Shown: positions 30,707-35,391 of the stretch, one piece after another
Layout of the letters: each line of letters opens with the position of its first letter
Position numbering within the stretch: the first letter of the stretch is position 1
IMG/VR virus record: IMGVR_UViG_3300032322_001594
Span: 1-35,391 of that record
DNA length: 35,391 nucleotides
DNA from: a virus
Strand: one strand, 5' to 3'
Notes under the pieces: generated by a model
The model's input: the letters and a program-made list of their open reading frames with translations, nothing else
Told to the model about the DNA's origin: nothing
Databases searched by the model: none
Program-made: the position numbers and the translations under genes

Positions 30707-30960
30707 TTGCTGAGGAGCCGATAGTGCGGGACGGGGTAAACTCCGCGCCCGGTCATCACGCGGAATCGCCGAGATTCGGCTTTGCCCTGGCGAACAAAGT
30801 CCGTCATCCGCTTGGAAATAGTTGCGCTCGCGCGGCCAGTTTTTTCGCAAAGCTGCGTCACGGTGAACCAGCCCGATGGCACTTGCTCGACGGCAATTGA
30901 AGGCTCGGCCAAGGCCGCGCACCAGGCGGCGAGGGATGGGTCGGGTTTGGTAGATTTCAT
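30703..30960 (-). CDS. helix-turn-helix / winged-helix DNA-binding protein, 85 aa
   Basis: An 85-residue protein. Residues ~34-65 (GWFTVTQLCEKTGRASATIS, then KRMTDFVRQGKAESRRF) form a helix-turn-helix with a following wing (RFRVMTGRGVYPVPHY). The start overlaps the metallophosphoesterase stop (ATGA). Being in the integrase-side operon, it is a candidate regulator of lysogeny or of its own operon, though it could also be a small accessory protein. Confidence 0.6.
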   Translation of the reverse strand: MKSTKPDPSLAAWCAALAEPSIAVEQVPSGWFTVTQLCEKTGRASATISKRMTDFVRQGKAESRRFRVMTGRGVYPVPHYRLLSK

Positions 30961-31700
30961 GGCAAGCGGTAATGCGGAGAAAGAATGGCGAGGTTTACCG
31001 TGCAGCCGATGCCGTCTGGCAAAAATTCTCCGAATGCTAGGCAATGCCTCCACGCCAAGGTTTGCCGACGAGCAGATGCATACTCGGCTTGAAGATTCAA
31101 AAGGCATCCGATGTTGTAGCCAACGGCATCAGCCAAGGTGCGGGCGCTTTCCACCGCGACGCGGTGTGTGTGCCCAAACACGCAATGCGTCCCAAGCGCC
31201 TCAGCGGTATCGCGGGCCGCGCTGACGTTGTAGAGAGCGCCATGCAGGAACGCCGTGCCGCCAAGGTAGCGAATGCATGAGCGTTGCAACCCTGCCCAGG
31301 GGATTATCTCGGTTTTGTAGGGCCGCAGATCGTCCTCGATGCGCCCCATGACCGAGGCGGCGGCGTGAGCGACAATGGCGTTGCCGCTATGGCAGAGGCT
31401 TGCCGCGCGGGCCTCATGGTTTCCGTGGAAGTATCGAGTAGGGCGAAGCTCGTGAAGGAAAGACAGCCCAGCCAGCAAATCGTCCATAATGGACTGCGCC
31501 CGGTCTGGCTCGTCAGGATCTCGGCGAGCTCCAGCGCGGAGACAAGATAAGTCTATAGCATCCCCAAGGTGAATGCGCTCGTGCGGCTTGTAGGCATCGA
31601 AAAACTTGAGCGCGGCTTCCCGGGCCTTGGGGTCGATGTCGGACCCGTGGCTGCAACTGACTGCTGCCCACTTCCGCCATTTACGGGTGATCGTCGCCAC
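30957..31700 (-). CDS. calcineurin-like metallophosphoesterase
   Basis: A 247-residue protein with metallophosphoesterase motifs: HLGDAIDL (GDxxD), YFHGNHEAR (GNHE) and CVFGHTHR (GHTH). The first motif, usually DxH, reads SCSHG, so the first metal-binding Asp is replaced by Cys. Such enzymes cut phosphoesters in nucleic acids, nucleotides or proteins; the target is unknown. The GTG start (31700) is chosen because upstream codons do not fit the family and TTGACA lies 21 bases upstream on this strand. It lies 45 bases behind the integrase. Confidence 0.8.
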   Translation of the reverse strand: MATITRKWRKWAAVSCSHGSDIDPKAREAALKFFDAYKPHERIHLGDAIDLSCLRAGARRDPDEPDRAQSIMDDLLAGLSFLHELRPTRYFHGNHEARAASLCHSGNAIVAHAAASVMGRIEDDLRPYKTEIIPWAGLQRSCIRYLGGTAFLHGALYNVSAARDTAEALGTHCVFGHTHRVAVESARTLADAVGYNIGCLLNLQAEYASARRQTLAWRHCLAFGEFLPDGIGCTVNLAILSPHYRLP

Positions 31701-31745
31701 GCATCCCGCAAAGGATGTCAAGGCCCATGACGCGAAGGATGCCCT

Positions 31746-32750
31746 CTAAATAGCCCACCAAGCCTTCCAATCCGCGAGCGCGGCGGGGACAGCATAGACG
31801 CGCTGAACCATCGCGGAGGACGTGTGGCCCATCTGGTATGCGGTCAGGCCGGCATTCTTGGCGCGGGCTAGGTGGTAGGTGGCAAAGGAATGTCGCAGAC
31901 AATTATCGGGCCATTCAGAGAGCACGGGCGCGCAGGCCCGGCGTCGGTGCGTGTGCAGCGTCTCGGAGGCCACGGGGATGATTTTGCCCGATTGCTTGGC
32001 GAGCCATGACCGTCGCCTACGAAGCGGCTCGGTAAAGTCCACGATGCGCTGGTCAAAGCCGCCCGAATCCTTCATCGCCCCAGGAGGCACGTGGATTTGC
32101 GCCGATTTAGTATTTACGTGGCTCCAATCCATTTGCTGCACCTCCTCAGTCCGCAGTCCGGCAAAGCCTCCAAGGAGCAGCAGCGCCCGCACATGATCGG
32201 GAAGCTCCAAGTCCAGCAGCGCCTTCATCTGGTCGGGCGCGAGGATGTTTCGCCCCGGCTTAGTCTTAGGTGCAGGAACCGCCGCGATCGGGTCGTGGGG
32301 GATGAGGCGATTGCTGGCGAGGTAGCCAAAGAACATCCGCGCATAGCGGTAATACATGGCCTGAGTGTTAGTGTTGTCCGAGCGGCCCTTGATCCATCGG
32401 CGCAGGGCCACAGCCTCGATGTCGCCCACTGCCCCGCTAAACGCCTTACCGAATGCCTTCTTAAAGATAGCCAGCTTCTGCTCGTGGCTAGAGCTTTTCG
32501 GATCGGCCTCGTTTACGAACATCCGCAGCGCCGCCTTGACCGTCAGGCCGTCAGGATTGTGCAGCGATTGCATCCCTTTCTCGGTCACGCGGGCCGTCAG
32601 CTTGGCCCCCTCCGCCCACGCCAATTCCTCGGACGGAAAGAAGTGCCGCACCCTTTGACCGTGGGCAAAAAAATCGCATAGCCACGGGTTAGCCTTGTTC
32701 CAATCGGCTCGGCGCACTCGGAATCTTACGGGGTTAATGTTGCTCCTCAT
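31746..32750 (-). CDS. int: tyrosine-recombinase integrase
   Basis: A 334-residue protein (from ATG 32750) of tyrosine integrase type. It has an arm-like N-terminal region, a core-binding domain (SSHEQKLAIFKKAFGKAF; YYRYARMFFGYLASN) and a catalytic domain with AGLRTEEVQQM (first Arg), KDSGGF (Lys), NCLRHSFATY (second Arg, with Asn in place of the first His), MGHTSSAM (His) and VQRVYAVP (nucleophile Tyr). It would integrate the phage at the tRNA-Ser gene. The frame stays open upstream to 32948, but that part is translation through the tRNA fragment (VKPTVGSNPTPS) and the hairpin, so it is not real. ATG 32780 is an alternative; both ATGs lie inside TTGGCAATGA repeats. Confidence 0.93.
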   Translation of the reverse strand: MRSNINPVRFRVRRADWNKANPWLCDFFAHGQRVRHFFPSEELAWAEGAKLTARVTEKGMQSLHNPDGLTVKAALRMFVNEADPKSSSHEQKLAIFKKAFGKAFSGAVGDIEAVALRRWIKGRSDNTNTQAMYYRYARMFFGYLASNRLIPHDPIAAVPAPKTKPGRNILAPDQMKALLDLELPDHVRALLLLGGFAGLRTEEVQQMDWSHVNTKSAQIHVPPGAMKDSGGFDQRIVDFTEPLRRRRSWLAKQSGKIIPVASETLHTHRRRACAPVLSEWPDNCLRHSFATYHLARAKNAGLTAYQMGHTSSAMVQRVYAVPAALADWKAWWAI

Positions 32751-32795
32751 TGCCAAGATTGCCAAAAACCTACGCTTCATTGCCAACATTAGCAA
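32750..32795. promoter_or_regulatory. integrase arm-type site candidates, integrase side (tandem TTGCCAA)
   Basis: TTGCCAA at 32750-32756 and 32759-32765, TTGCCAA at 32780-32786 and TTAGCAA at 32789-32795: two pairs, each with a 9-bp period. They overlap the two possible integrase start codons, so the integrase may also control its own synthesis by binding here. Confidence 0.55.
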
Positions 32796-32798
32796 ACG

Positions 32799-32858
32799 AA
32801 AAGCCGCGACAAGCAAAGACACTGGAGCGGCGTAAGTGTCTGAGCTTGTGCGGCTTTT
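32799..32858. terminator. large inverted repeat between attP core and integrase; bidirectional terminator-like
   Basis: AAAAGCCGC (32799-32807), ACAAGC (32809-32814) and AGACACT (32817-32823) pair with AGTGTCT (32835-32841), GCTTGT (32844-32849) and GCGGCTTTT (32850-32858): 22 base pairs with one bulge and one 2-base mismatch. The AAAA/TTTT ends fit a two-way terminator. In the prophage, the rebuilt tRNA-Ser gene reads toward the integrase, so the hairpin would end the tRNA transcript and shield int from read-through. Confidence 0.7.
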
Positions 32859-32872
32859 ACAGAGAAAAAAAA

Positions 32873-32927
32873 CGGAAGGGGTGGGATTCGAACCCACGGT
32901 TGGTTTAACCCAACGCTCGATTTCGAG
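32873..32927 (-). other. attP: attP core: 3' part of a tRNA-Ser(CGA) gene
   Basis: On the minus strand this holds the anticodon loop CTCGAAA (anticodon CGA), the 3' anticodon stem TCGAG, a long variable arm (TTGG/CCAA stem), the T arm GTGGG-TTCGAAT-CCCAC, the acceptor 3' strand and discriminator G; CCA is not encoded. The 5' half of the tRNA is absent: the sequence beyond the loop pairs at only three of five positions. This is a phage attachment site that restores the host tRNA on integration. The exact left end of the identity block needs the host sequence. Confidence 0.88.
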
Positions 32928-32967
32928 GGGAGCGTTCGTCTGTGGCAATCAAGGACTTACAAAGTCC

Positions 32968-33027
32968 CTGCCAACGATTGCCAGGCGCATCCGCATCATA
33001 GTCTGTAACATTGGCAAGTGTTGGCAA
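32968..33027. promoter_or_regulatory. integrase arm-type site candidates, early-gene side
   Basis: CTGCCAA (32968-32974) and TTGCCAG (32978-32984), then in reverse orientation TTGGCAA (33011-33017) and TTGGCAA (33021-33027), each pair with a 10-bp period. With the sites near 32750-32795 they flank the tRNA core on both sides, as arm sites flank lambda attP. The 15-base hairpin GGACTT-ACA-AAGTCC (32952-32966) lies next to them. Apart from these, 32860-33070 has no gene. Confidence 0.55.
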
Positions 33028-33048
33028 TGTGTGCGATTGTTTTATTGT
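33021..33048 (+). promoter_or_regulatory. possible sigma-70-type promoter for the RHH gene block
   Basis: TTGGCA (33021-33026), 16 bases, TATTGT (33043-33048), 23 bases before the ATG at 33071. Fair match to the -35 and -10 consensus. The -35 lies in an arm-site repeat, so integrase binding could block it. Prediction only. Confidence 0.35.
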
Positions 33049-33070
33049 GCCGAACCAGCGCGCGTCATCG

Positions 33071-33220
33071 ATGAGGAGAACCACCATCACAGTGGATCAG
33101 TCTCTTTACTTGTGGGCGATGGCAGAAGCTAGGCGCAGGGGCATGAATGATTTCAGCACGTTCGTCCGCACGCTGATTGCTGCCGAAAGGAAAAACAAGA
33201 GCCATGAAAAAGACGATTGA
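33071..33220 (+). CDS. ribbon-helix-helix (CopG/Arc-like) protein 1, 49 aa
   Basis: A 49-residue protein with the RHH plan: strand RRTTITVDQ, helix SLYLWAMAEARRRGM, turn, helix FSTFVRTLIAAERK. RHH proteins bind DNA as dimers through the strand and act as repressors (Arc, Mnt, CopG). First gene on the early side of attP, so a candidate lysogeny regulator. The stop overlaps the next start by 17 bases. A longer frame upstream (from 33011) runs into the arm sites and is not preferred. Confidence 0.65.
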   Translation: MRRTTITVDQSLYLWAMAEARRRGMNDFSTFVRTLIAAERKNKSHEKDD

Positions 33221-33377
33221 ACTCTCGCCGCAAGCCGCTGCCGAACTGGATGCCGCTCGCGGCTCGCTTTCTCGTAGCAAATATCTGGACAGGCTCTTAA
33301 AAAAGTATCAGGGTGTCACACGTTCTCACACGCCAGGCGCTGACTGCCCAAAAAGTCGGAAAAAATCTAAACCCTAG
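33204..33377 (+). CDS. ribbon-helix-helix protein 2, 57 aa
   Basis: A 57-residue protein: strand MKKTIELSP, helix QAAAELDAARG, turn, helix SRSKYLDRLLKKYQG, then a basic tail ending KSRKKSKP. The RHH pattern is clear. AAAGG lies 13 bases upstream. Probably a DNA-binding regulator acting as a dimer. Confidence 0.65.
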   Translation: MKKTIELSPQAAAELDAARGSLSRSKYLDRLLKKYQGVTRSHTPGADCPKSRKKSKP

Positions 33378-33402
33378 GACAGCCTTTGTCCTACCCCCTA
33401 GG
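33373..33402. promoter_or_regulatory. paired CCTAGG palindromes with inner hairpin, operator candidate
   Basis: CCTAGG occurs at 33373-33378 and 33397-33402, 24 bases apart. Between them TAGGAC (33375-33380) pairs with GTCCTA (33388-33393). The sites lie just before the ATG at 33416, where a small dimeric repressor such as an RHH protein could bind. Confidence 0.4.
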
Positions 33403-33415
33403 AAAGAATAGGCCA

Positions 33416-33622
33416 ATGAATGAAGAACTGGCTATCGCGTGCATATTACACGTTGCTCAAAAAGAGCAACTTACACCCGAACAAGTGCTATGGGCACTTG
33501 TCCCCATGGCAAACCGTCATATAGTGTCTGACACTTCGCAGTATGAAGAAGCAACAGAAACCGCGAGACAGAGCAGCCAACCGGATACGCAAGACCATCC
33601 CGTTTCCCGATGCGTTGGCTGA
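33416..33622 (+). CDS. small early protein of unknown function, 68 aa
   Basis: A 68-residue frame from ATG 33416 (MNEELAIACILHVAQKEQLT...). The first 40 residues look like a helical domain. The last part overlaps the next RHH gene by 80 bases and may not be conserved. No family recognised. An inner inverted repeat (ACAAGTGC/GCACTTGT, 33481-33501) lies in the gene. An upstream TTG start is not preferred because it includes the CCTAGG operator-like site. Confidence 0.4.
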   Translation: MNEELAIACILHVAQKEQLTPEQVLWALVPMANRHIVSDTSQYEEATETARQSSQPDTQDHPVSRCVG

Positions 33623-33761
33623 CGAGATCCAGGCCATCGCTGACGAGAAATACAAAGGCGACTTCACCCGCGCAGTGCTCGAAGAGATGGCGCGGCGATT
33701 CCCCACGGCGCGAGAGTTTTTGCGGACGAACACCACGTCCAAATTCTCGTCCAAAAAATAA
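33543..33761 (+). CDS. ribbon-helix-helix protein 3, 72 aa
   Basis: A 72-residue protein: a basic head (MKKQQKPRDRAANR), strand RKTIPFPDA, helix LADEIQAIADEKYK, then helix FTRAVLEEMARRF and a Ser/Lys-rich tail. The RHH pattern is clear. Upstream is the palindrome AGTGTCTGACACT (33524-33536), a possible operator. A T-rich stretch follows the stop. Confidence 0.65.
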   Translation: MKKQQKPRDRAANRIRKTIPFPDALADEIQAIADEKYKGDFTRAVLEEMARRFPTAREFLRTNTTSKFSSKK

Positions 33762-33777
33762 TTTATTTTTTTCCTTG

Positions 33778-33792
33778 AGCCGTCTGACGGCT
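33778..33792. repeat. 15-bp palindrome AGCCGTCTGACGGCT, copy 1
   Basis: Perfect palindrome around a central T, ending 21 bases before the ATG at 33814. Its reverse complement recurs at 33949-33963. A second hairpin, GGTGGT/ACCACC (33793-33810), follows at once. Candidate operator of an RHH protein; the preceding T-run also permits a terminator reading on the other strand. Confidence 0.55.
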
Positions 33793-33813
33793 GGTGGTAG
33801 AAACACCACCCAG

Positions 33814-33987
33814 ATGCAAGGAGTGACCCGCAAAACCATCTCGTTTCCCTCGCAGCTTGCGAAGGAGATTGCGGCATTGGCCGCAGACGAGCACCGCGAT
33901 TTTAGCAAGCAAGTCGTTGCAATTTGTGAGGCTCTTTTTTTTGACCCAAGCCGTCAGACGGCTCGCAGAAAGAAGGACAAAAAATGA
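33814..33987 (+). CDS. ribbon-helix-helix protein 4, 57 aa
   Basis: A 57-residue protein: strand TRKTISFPS, helix QLAKEIAALAADEH, helix FSKQVVAICEALF, then a basic tail ending RRKKDKK. Its strand and first helix resemble those of RHH protein 3 (RKTIPFP), so the two may be duplicates. The palindrome copy 2 lies in its last codons. The stop overlaps the next start (ATGA). Confidence 0.6.
   Translation: MQGVTRKTISFPSQLAKEIAALAADEHRDFSKQVVAICEALFFDPSRQTARRKKDKK
33949..33963. repeat. 15-bp palindrome AGCCGTCAGACGGCT, copy 2
   Basis: Exact reverse complement of copy 1. It ends 20 bases before the ATG at 33984, almost the same spacing as copy 1 to its downstream gene. Both copies follow a T-rich run. 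Confidence 0.55.
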
Positions 33988-34187
33988 GCACGACCGATTT
34001 CATTATCCGCCCCGAAGAAGCGTCCCGCATGACGGGATATTCGGTCTACATGATCCGCCGCTTTGCGCATCGCGGTGAGTTTTCTGCCTGTATGCCGCGC
34101 GGCAAACGCGGCGGTTGGGAAATCGTCAAACCATCTTTCGAGGCGTGGTGGAGCAGTAAGCGGGCCTCATCAGCAAACAGGAGATAA
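33984..34187 (+). CDS. AlpA/excisionase-like DNA-binding protein
   Basis: A 67-residue protein. IRPEEASRMTGYSVYMIRRF is a MerR/AlpA-type helix-turn-helix, followed by a wing-like AHRGEFSACMPRGKRGGWEI and a final helix (KPSFEAWWSSKR). Excisionases and AlpA-type regulators of integrative elements have this plan, and no other Xis candidate stands out. AAGGA lies 8 bases before the ATG. It could steer excision with the integrase. Confidence 0.65.
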   Translation: MSTTDFIIRPEEASRMTGYSVYMIRRFAHRGEFSACMPRGKRGGWEIVKPSFEAWWSSKRASSANRR

Positions 34188-34192
34188 ACAAC

Positions 34193-34456
34193 ATGGAAAC
34201 CACTGAACTAATCGGCATTGCCATCTTCGCCGTTGTGCTTTTGGCAATGACCTTCCAAACCGCCTTCGCCTACGGCGCACGCTGCGGACAAAACAAAGAG
34301 CGCCTTCTCGGGGACAAGCGCGTTCGCGGCGTCCTCGATTACGAGAACCAGCGCCCCCCCAAAAGCCAAAAAGCCAAACGCCAACGCGCGCGGAAAGCTG
34401 CGCGCCTTGCTGTCGGTTCGGTCGGCCTGGTCACTCTGCTCGGAGGTGTGCAGTGA
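34193..34456 (+). CDS. small membrane protein with basic middle, 87 aa
   Basis: An 87-residue protein with an N-terminal membrane segment (LIGIAIFAVVLLAMTFQTAF), a very basic middle (PPKSQKAKRQRARKAARLAV) and a short hydrophobic end (VGSVGLVTLLGGV). GGAGATAA lies upstream. No family recognised. The stop overlaps the next GTG start. Confidence 0.55.
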   Translation: METTELIGIAIFAVVLLAMTFQTAFAYGARCGQNKERLLGDKRVRGVLDYENQRPPKSQKAKRQRARKAARLAVGSVGLVTLLGGVQ

Positions 34457-34629
34457 GCATCGCACCAGCGCACCGCGACACCAACGGCAGCAACCCCTGC
34501 CTGCCGCCGCACATTCTGGGCCGCTTGCTCGACAAGCTACGCGAGAAGATTGGCAACGAGCAGAAGGTCACCCGCGAATCGTGCGCCGAAATTGACCGCG
34601 CCGCGCGCGACATGGAGGCCGCACCATGA
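34453..34629 (+). CDS. small early protein, 58 aa, GTG start
   Basis: GTG at 34453 is in the stop of the previous gene and has GGAGG seven bases upstream, a good site. The product (SIAPAHRDTNGSNPCLPPHI, then a charged helical part LGRLLDKLREKIGNEQK) is helical and not recognised. It ends in the ATGA of the next gene. Confidence 0.55.
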   Translation: MSIAPAHRDTNGSNPCLPPHILGRLLDKLREKIGNEQKVTRESCAEIDRAARDMEAAP

Positions 34630-34724
34630 ACCCGCACCTTCCACCCGACGAGGCTATCGTTGCCGGGCTTGTCCTAGTGCTGATCTTTTTTGCGGTAGTT
34701 TGGTGGGCGGAGTATTGGAAATGA
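34626..34724 (+). CDS. very small membrane protein, 32 aa
   Basis: A 32-residue protein with one membrane segment (AIVAGLVLVLIFFAVVWWAE). It is joined to both neighbours by ATGA overlaps, which supports translation despite the size. It is in the early operon, so it may act on the host membrane early in infection; unproven. Confidence 0.5.
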   Translation: MNPHLPPDEAIVAGLVLVLIFFAVVWWAEYWK

Positions 34725-35128
34725 TTGCCGACCTTTTCGAGCTTGGCATCGGTGCGCGTTCTCACAACGGACGCCACGGCGCGGCAACTGGCAGCAAGTC
34801 GCCCGTCCGGAACGGTTGGGAATTGGCGGGTTGGGCGCTGTTGGAGCTTGCCGTCGACGATACGAAGATTCTCTGCCGCTACGGACTTTTCACTGCGGAA
34901 GGCGAACTGCGCCCATGGCCGAAAGTGAAGAAGCGCGACGCGCGCAAGCCCGATACGTGGCAGTGGGAGCCGATGCGAATTGCGTGCATGAGCGACCCGC
35001 TTGACCACGCGCGGCTGCGGGAGTTTTGGCTGGACCCGATGCAGGGCCAGACATGGTGCGATTTGGTGGGCTGCAAGCTGCCGGCCACGGACATCTGGAA
35101 GGGCATCCTTAAACATCACGCAAAATGA
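34721..35128 (+). CDS. early protein of unknown function, 135 aa
   Basis: A 135-residue protein starting MIADLFELGIGARSHNGRHG. The second half has WPKVKKRDARKPDTWQWEPM and an aromatic, Pro-rich end. I do not recognise the family. The ATG overlaps the previous stop and has GGCGGAG upstream. The start inside the membrane gene's stop suggests coupled translation. Confidence 0.6.
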   Translation: MIADLFELGIGARSHNGRHGAATGSKSPVRNGWELAGWALLELAVDDTKILCRYGLFTAEGELRPWPKVKKRDARKPDTWQWEPMRIACMSDPLDHARLREFWLDPMQGQTWCDLVGCKLPATDIWKGILKHHAK

Positions 35129-35370
35129 GCGGGGCAATCATGGAACTCGAAGACTACTACAACCAAGCAAAGGCCGAGTCGGCAGCGAAGGACGAGCAGA
35201 TCGACCGCATGGTTGCCATCATCGTGGCGAAGGACAAGCAGATCGAAGAGCTTAAAGAGCAGCGCGCTCGCATGACTGCCGTTTTGGACGATGTGCTCGG
35301 CATTGCGCGCCGTCGTGAAGAAGCGGCCAAAGCCGACATCGCGCGACAGGAAGCGGAGGCGGGGCTATGA
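35125..35370 (+). CDS. coiled-coil early protein, 81 aa, across the join
   Basis: An 81-residue protein, almost wholly coiled coil (ELEDYYNQAKAESAAKDEQI, then MVAIIVAKDKQIEELKEQRA), rich in Ala, Glu, Lys and Arg. Its final codons lie in the terminal repeat, and its stop overlaps the ATG at 49 of the opened circle, so it continues into the gene at 49. No family recognised. A second Met at codon 6 is a possible start. Confidence 0.6.
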   Translation: MSGAIMELEDYYNQAKAESAAKDEQIDRMVAIIVAKDKQIEELKEQRARMTAVLDDVLGIARRREEAAKADIARQEAEAGL

Positions 35371-35391
35371 CTTCTGAAGGGGGAAACCTAC
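35319..35391. repeat. terminal direct repeat, right copy
   Basis: Exact copy of bases 1-73. Joining the two copies gives a 35,318-bp circle in which the gene ending at 35370 overlaps the next start by ATGA (35367-35370, equal to 49-52). Confidence 0.9.

Noticed and set aside
32091-32681. + strand open frame opposite the integrase (196 codons)
   Set aside because: Shadow of the integrase, which has all catalytic motifs.
32751-32948. Extended integrase N-terminus of 66 more residues
   Set aside because: The frame is open, but it reads through the tRNA fragment (VKPTVGSNPTPS) and the large hairpin; the start at 32750 or 32780 is more sensible.

Overview
The window is one complete, circularly permuted genome of a temperate, tailed phage. 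Bases 1-73 are repeated exactly at 35319-35391, and one gene pair runs across the join, so the unit is a circle of 35,318 bp. The gene order is lambda-like: small and large terminase, lambda-type portal, ClpP-like protease/scaffold, major capsid protein, connectors, tail assembly chaperone with a frameshift, tape measure, tail tip and fibres, lysis, integrase. No sheath or baseplate genes of a contractile tail are visible, so a long-tailed siphovirus is inferred. The GC content is high. The host is a GC-rich bacterium with a tRNA-Ser(CGA) gene. The Asn/Thr-rich fibre segments resemble those of Verrucomicrobiota-associated phages, but that host guess is weak.

Layout: (1) 33071-35370 running over the join into 49-7338, + strand: an early block of many overlapping small genes. 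It starts with a run of ribbon-helix-helix (RHH) regulators and an AlpA/Xis-like protein. RuvC-like resolvase, an SSB-like protein, a PD-(D/E)XK nuclease, a compact AEP-type primase and a RepA-like helicase follow. (2) 7380-10547: HNH nuclease, terminase small and large subunits. (3) 10598-14791: head genes. (4) 14871-16634: a two-domain glycosyltransferase placed between capsid and connector genes behind a strong terminator. (5) 16631-22520: connectors, tail tube candidates, G/GT chaperone with a CCCAAAA slip site, tape measure. (6) 22538-29082: tail tip and fibres. (7) 29105-30216: lysis. (8) 30213-32750, - strand: integrase, metallophosphoesterase, winged-helix protein, SprT-like peptidase, small membrane protein. 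(9) 32750-33070: attP, made of the 3' part of a tRNA-Ser gene flanked by repeated TTGCCAA arm-type sites and a large hairpin.

The most unexpected signal concerns gene starts. Many early genes have clear Shine-Dalgarno sequences and ATGA-type overlaps. Many late genes have no Shine-Dalgarno sequence but carry a TTGACA-like box (core TGACA) 19-24 nt before the start codon. The box is too close to the start to be an ordinary -35 element of that gene. It also precedes two in-frame internal ATGs of the protease/scaffold gene and the GTG start of the minus-strand metallophosphoesterase. Other points of interest are the -1 frameshift in the tail chaperone, a possible RNA pseudoknot at the nuclease start, an identical SNDPF tail on the SSB-like protein and the helicase, the RHH cluster with repeated palindromes and no visible CI-type repressor, and a possible overprinted gene inside the amidase.
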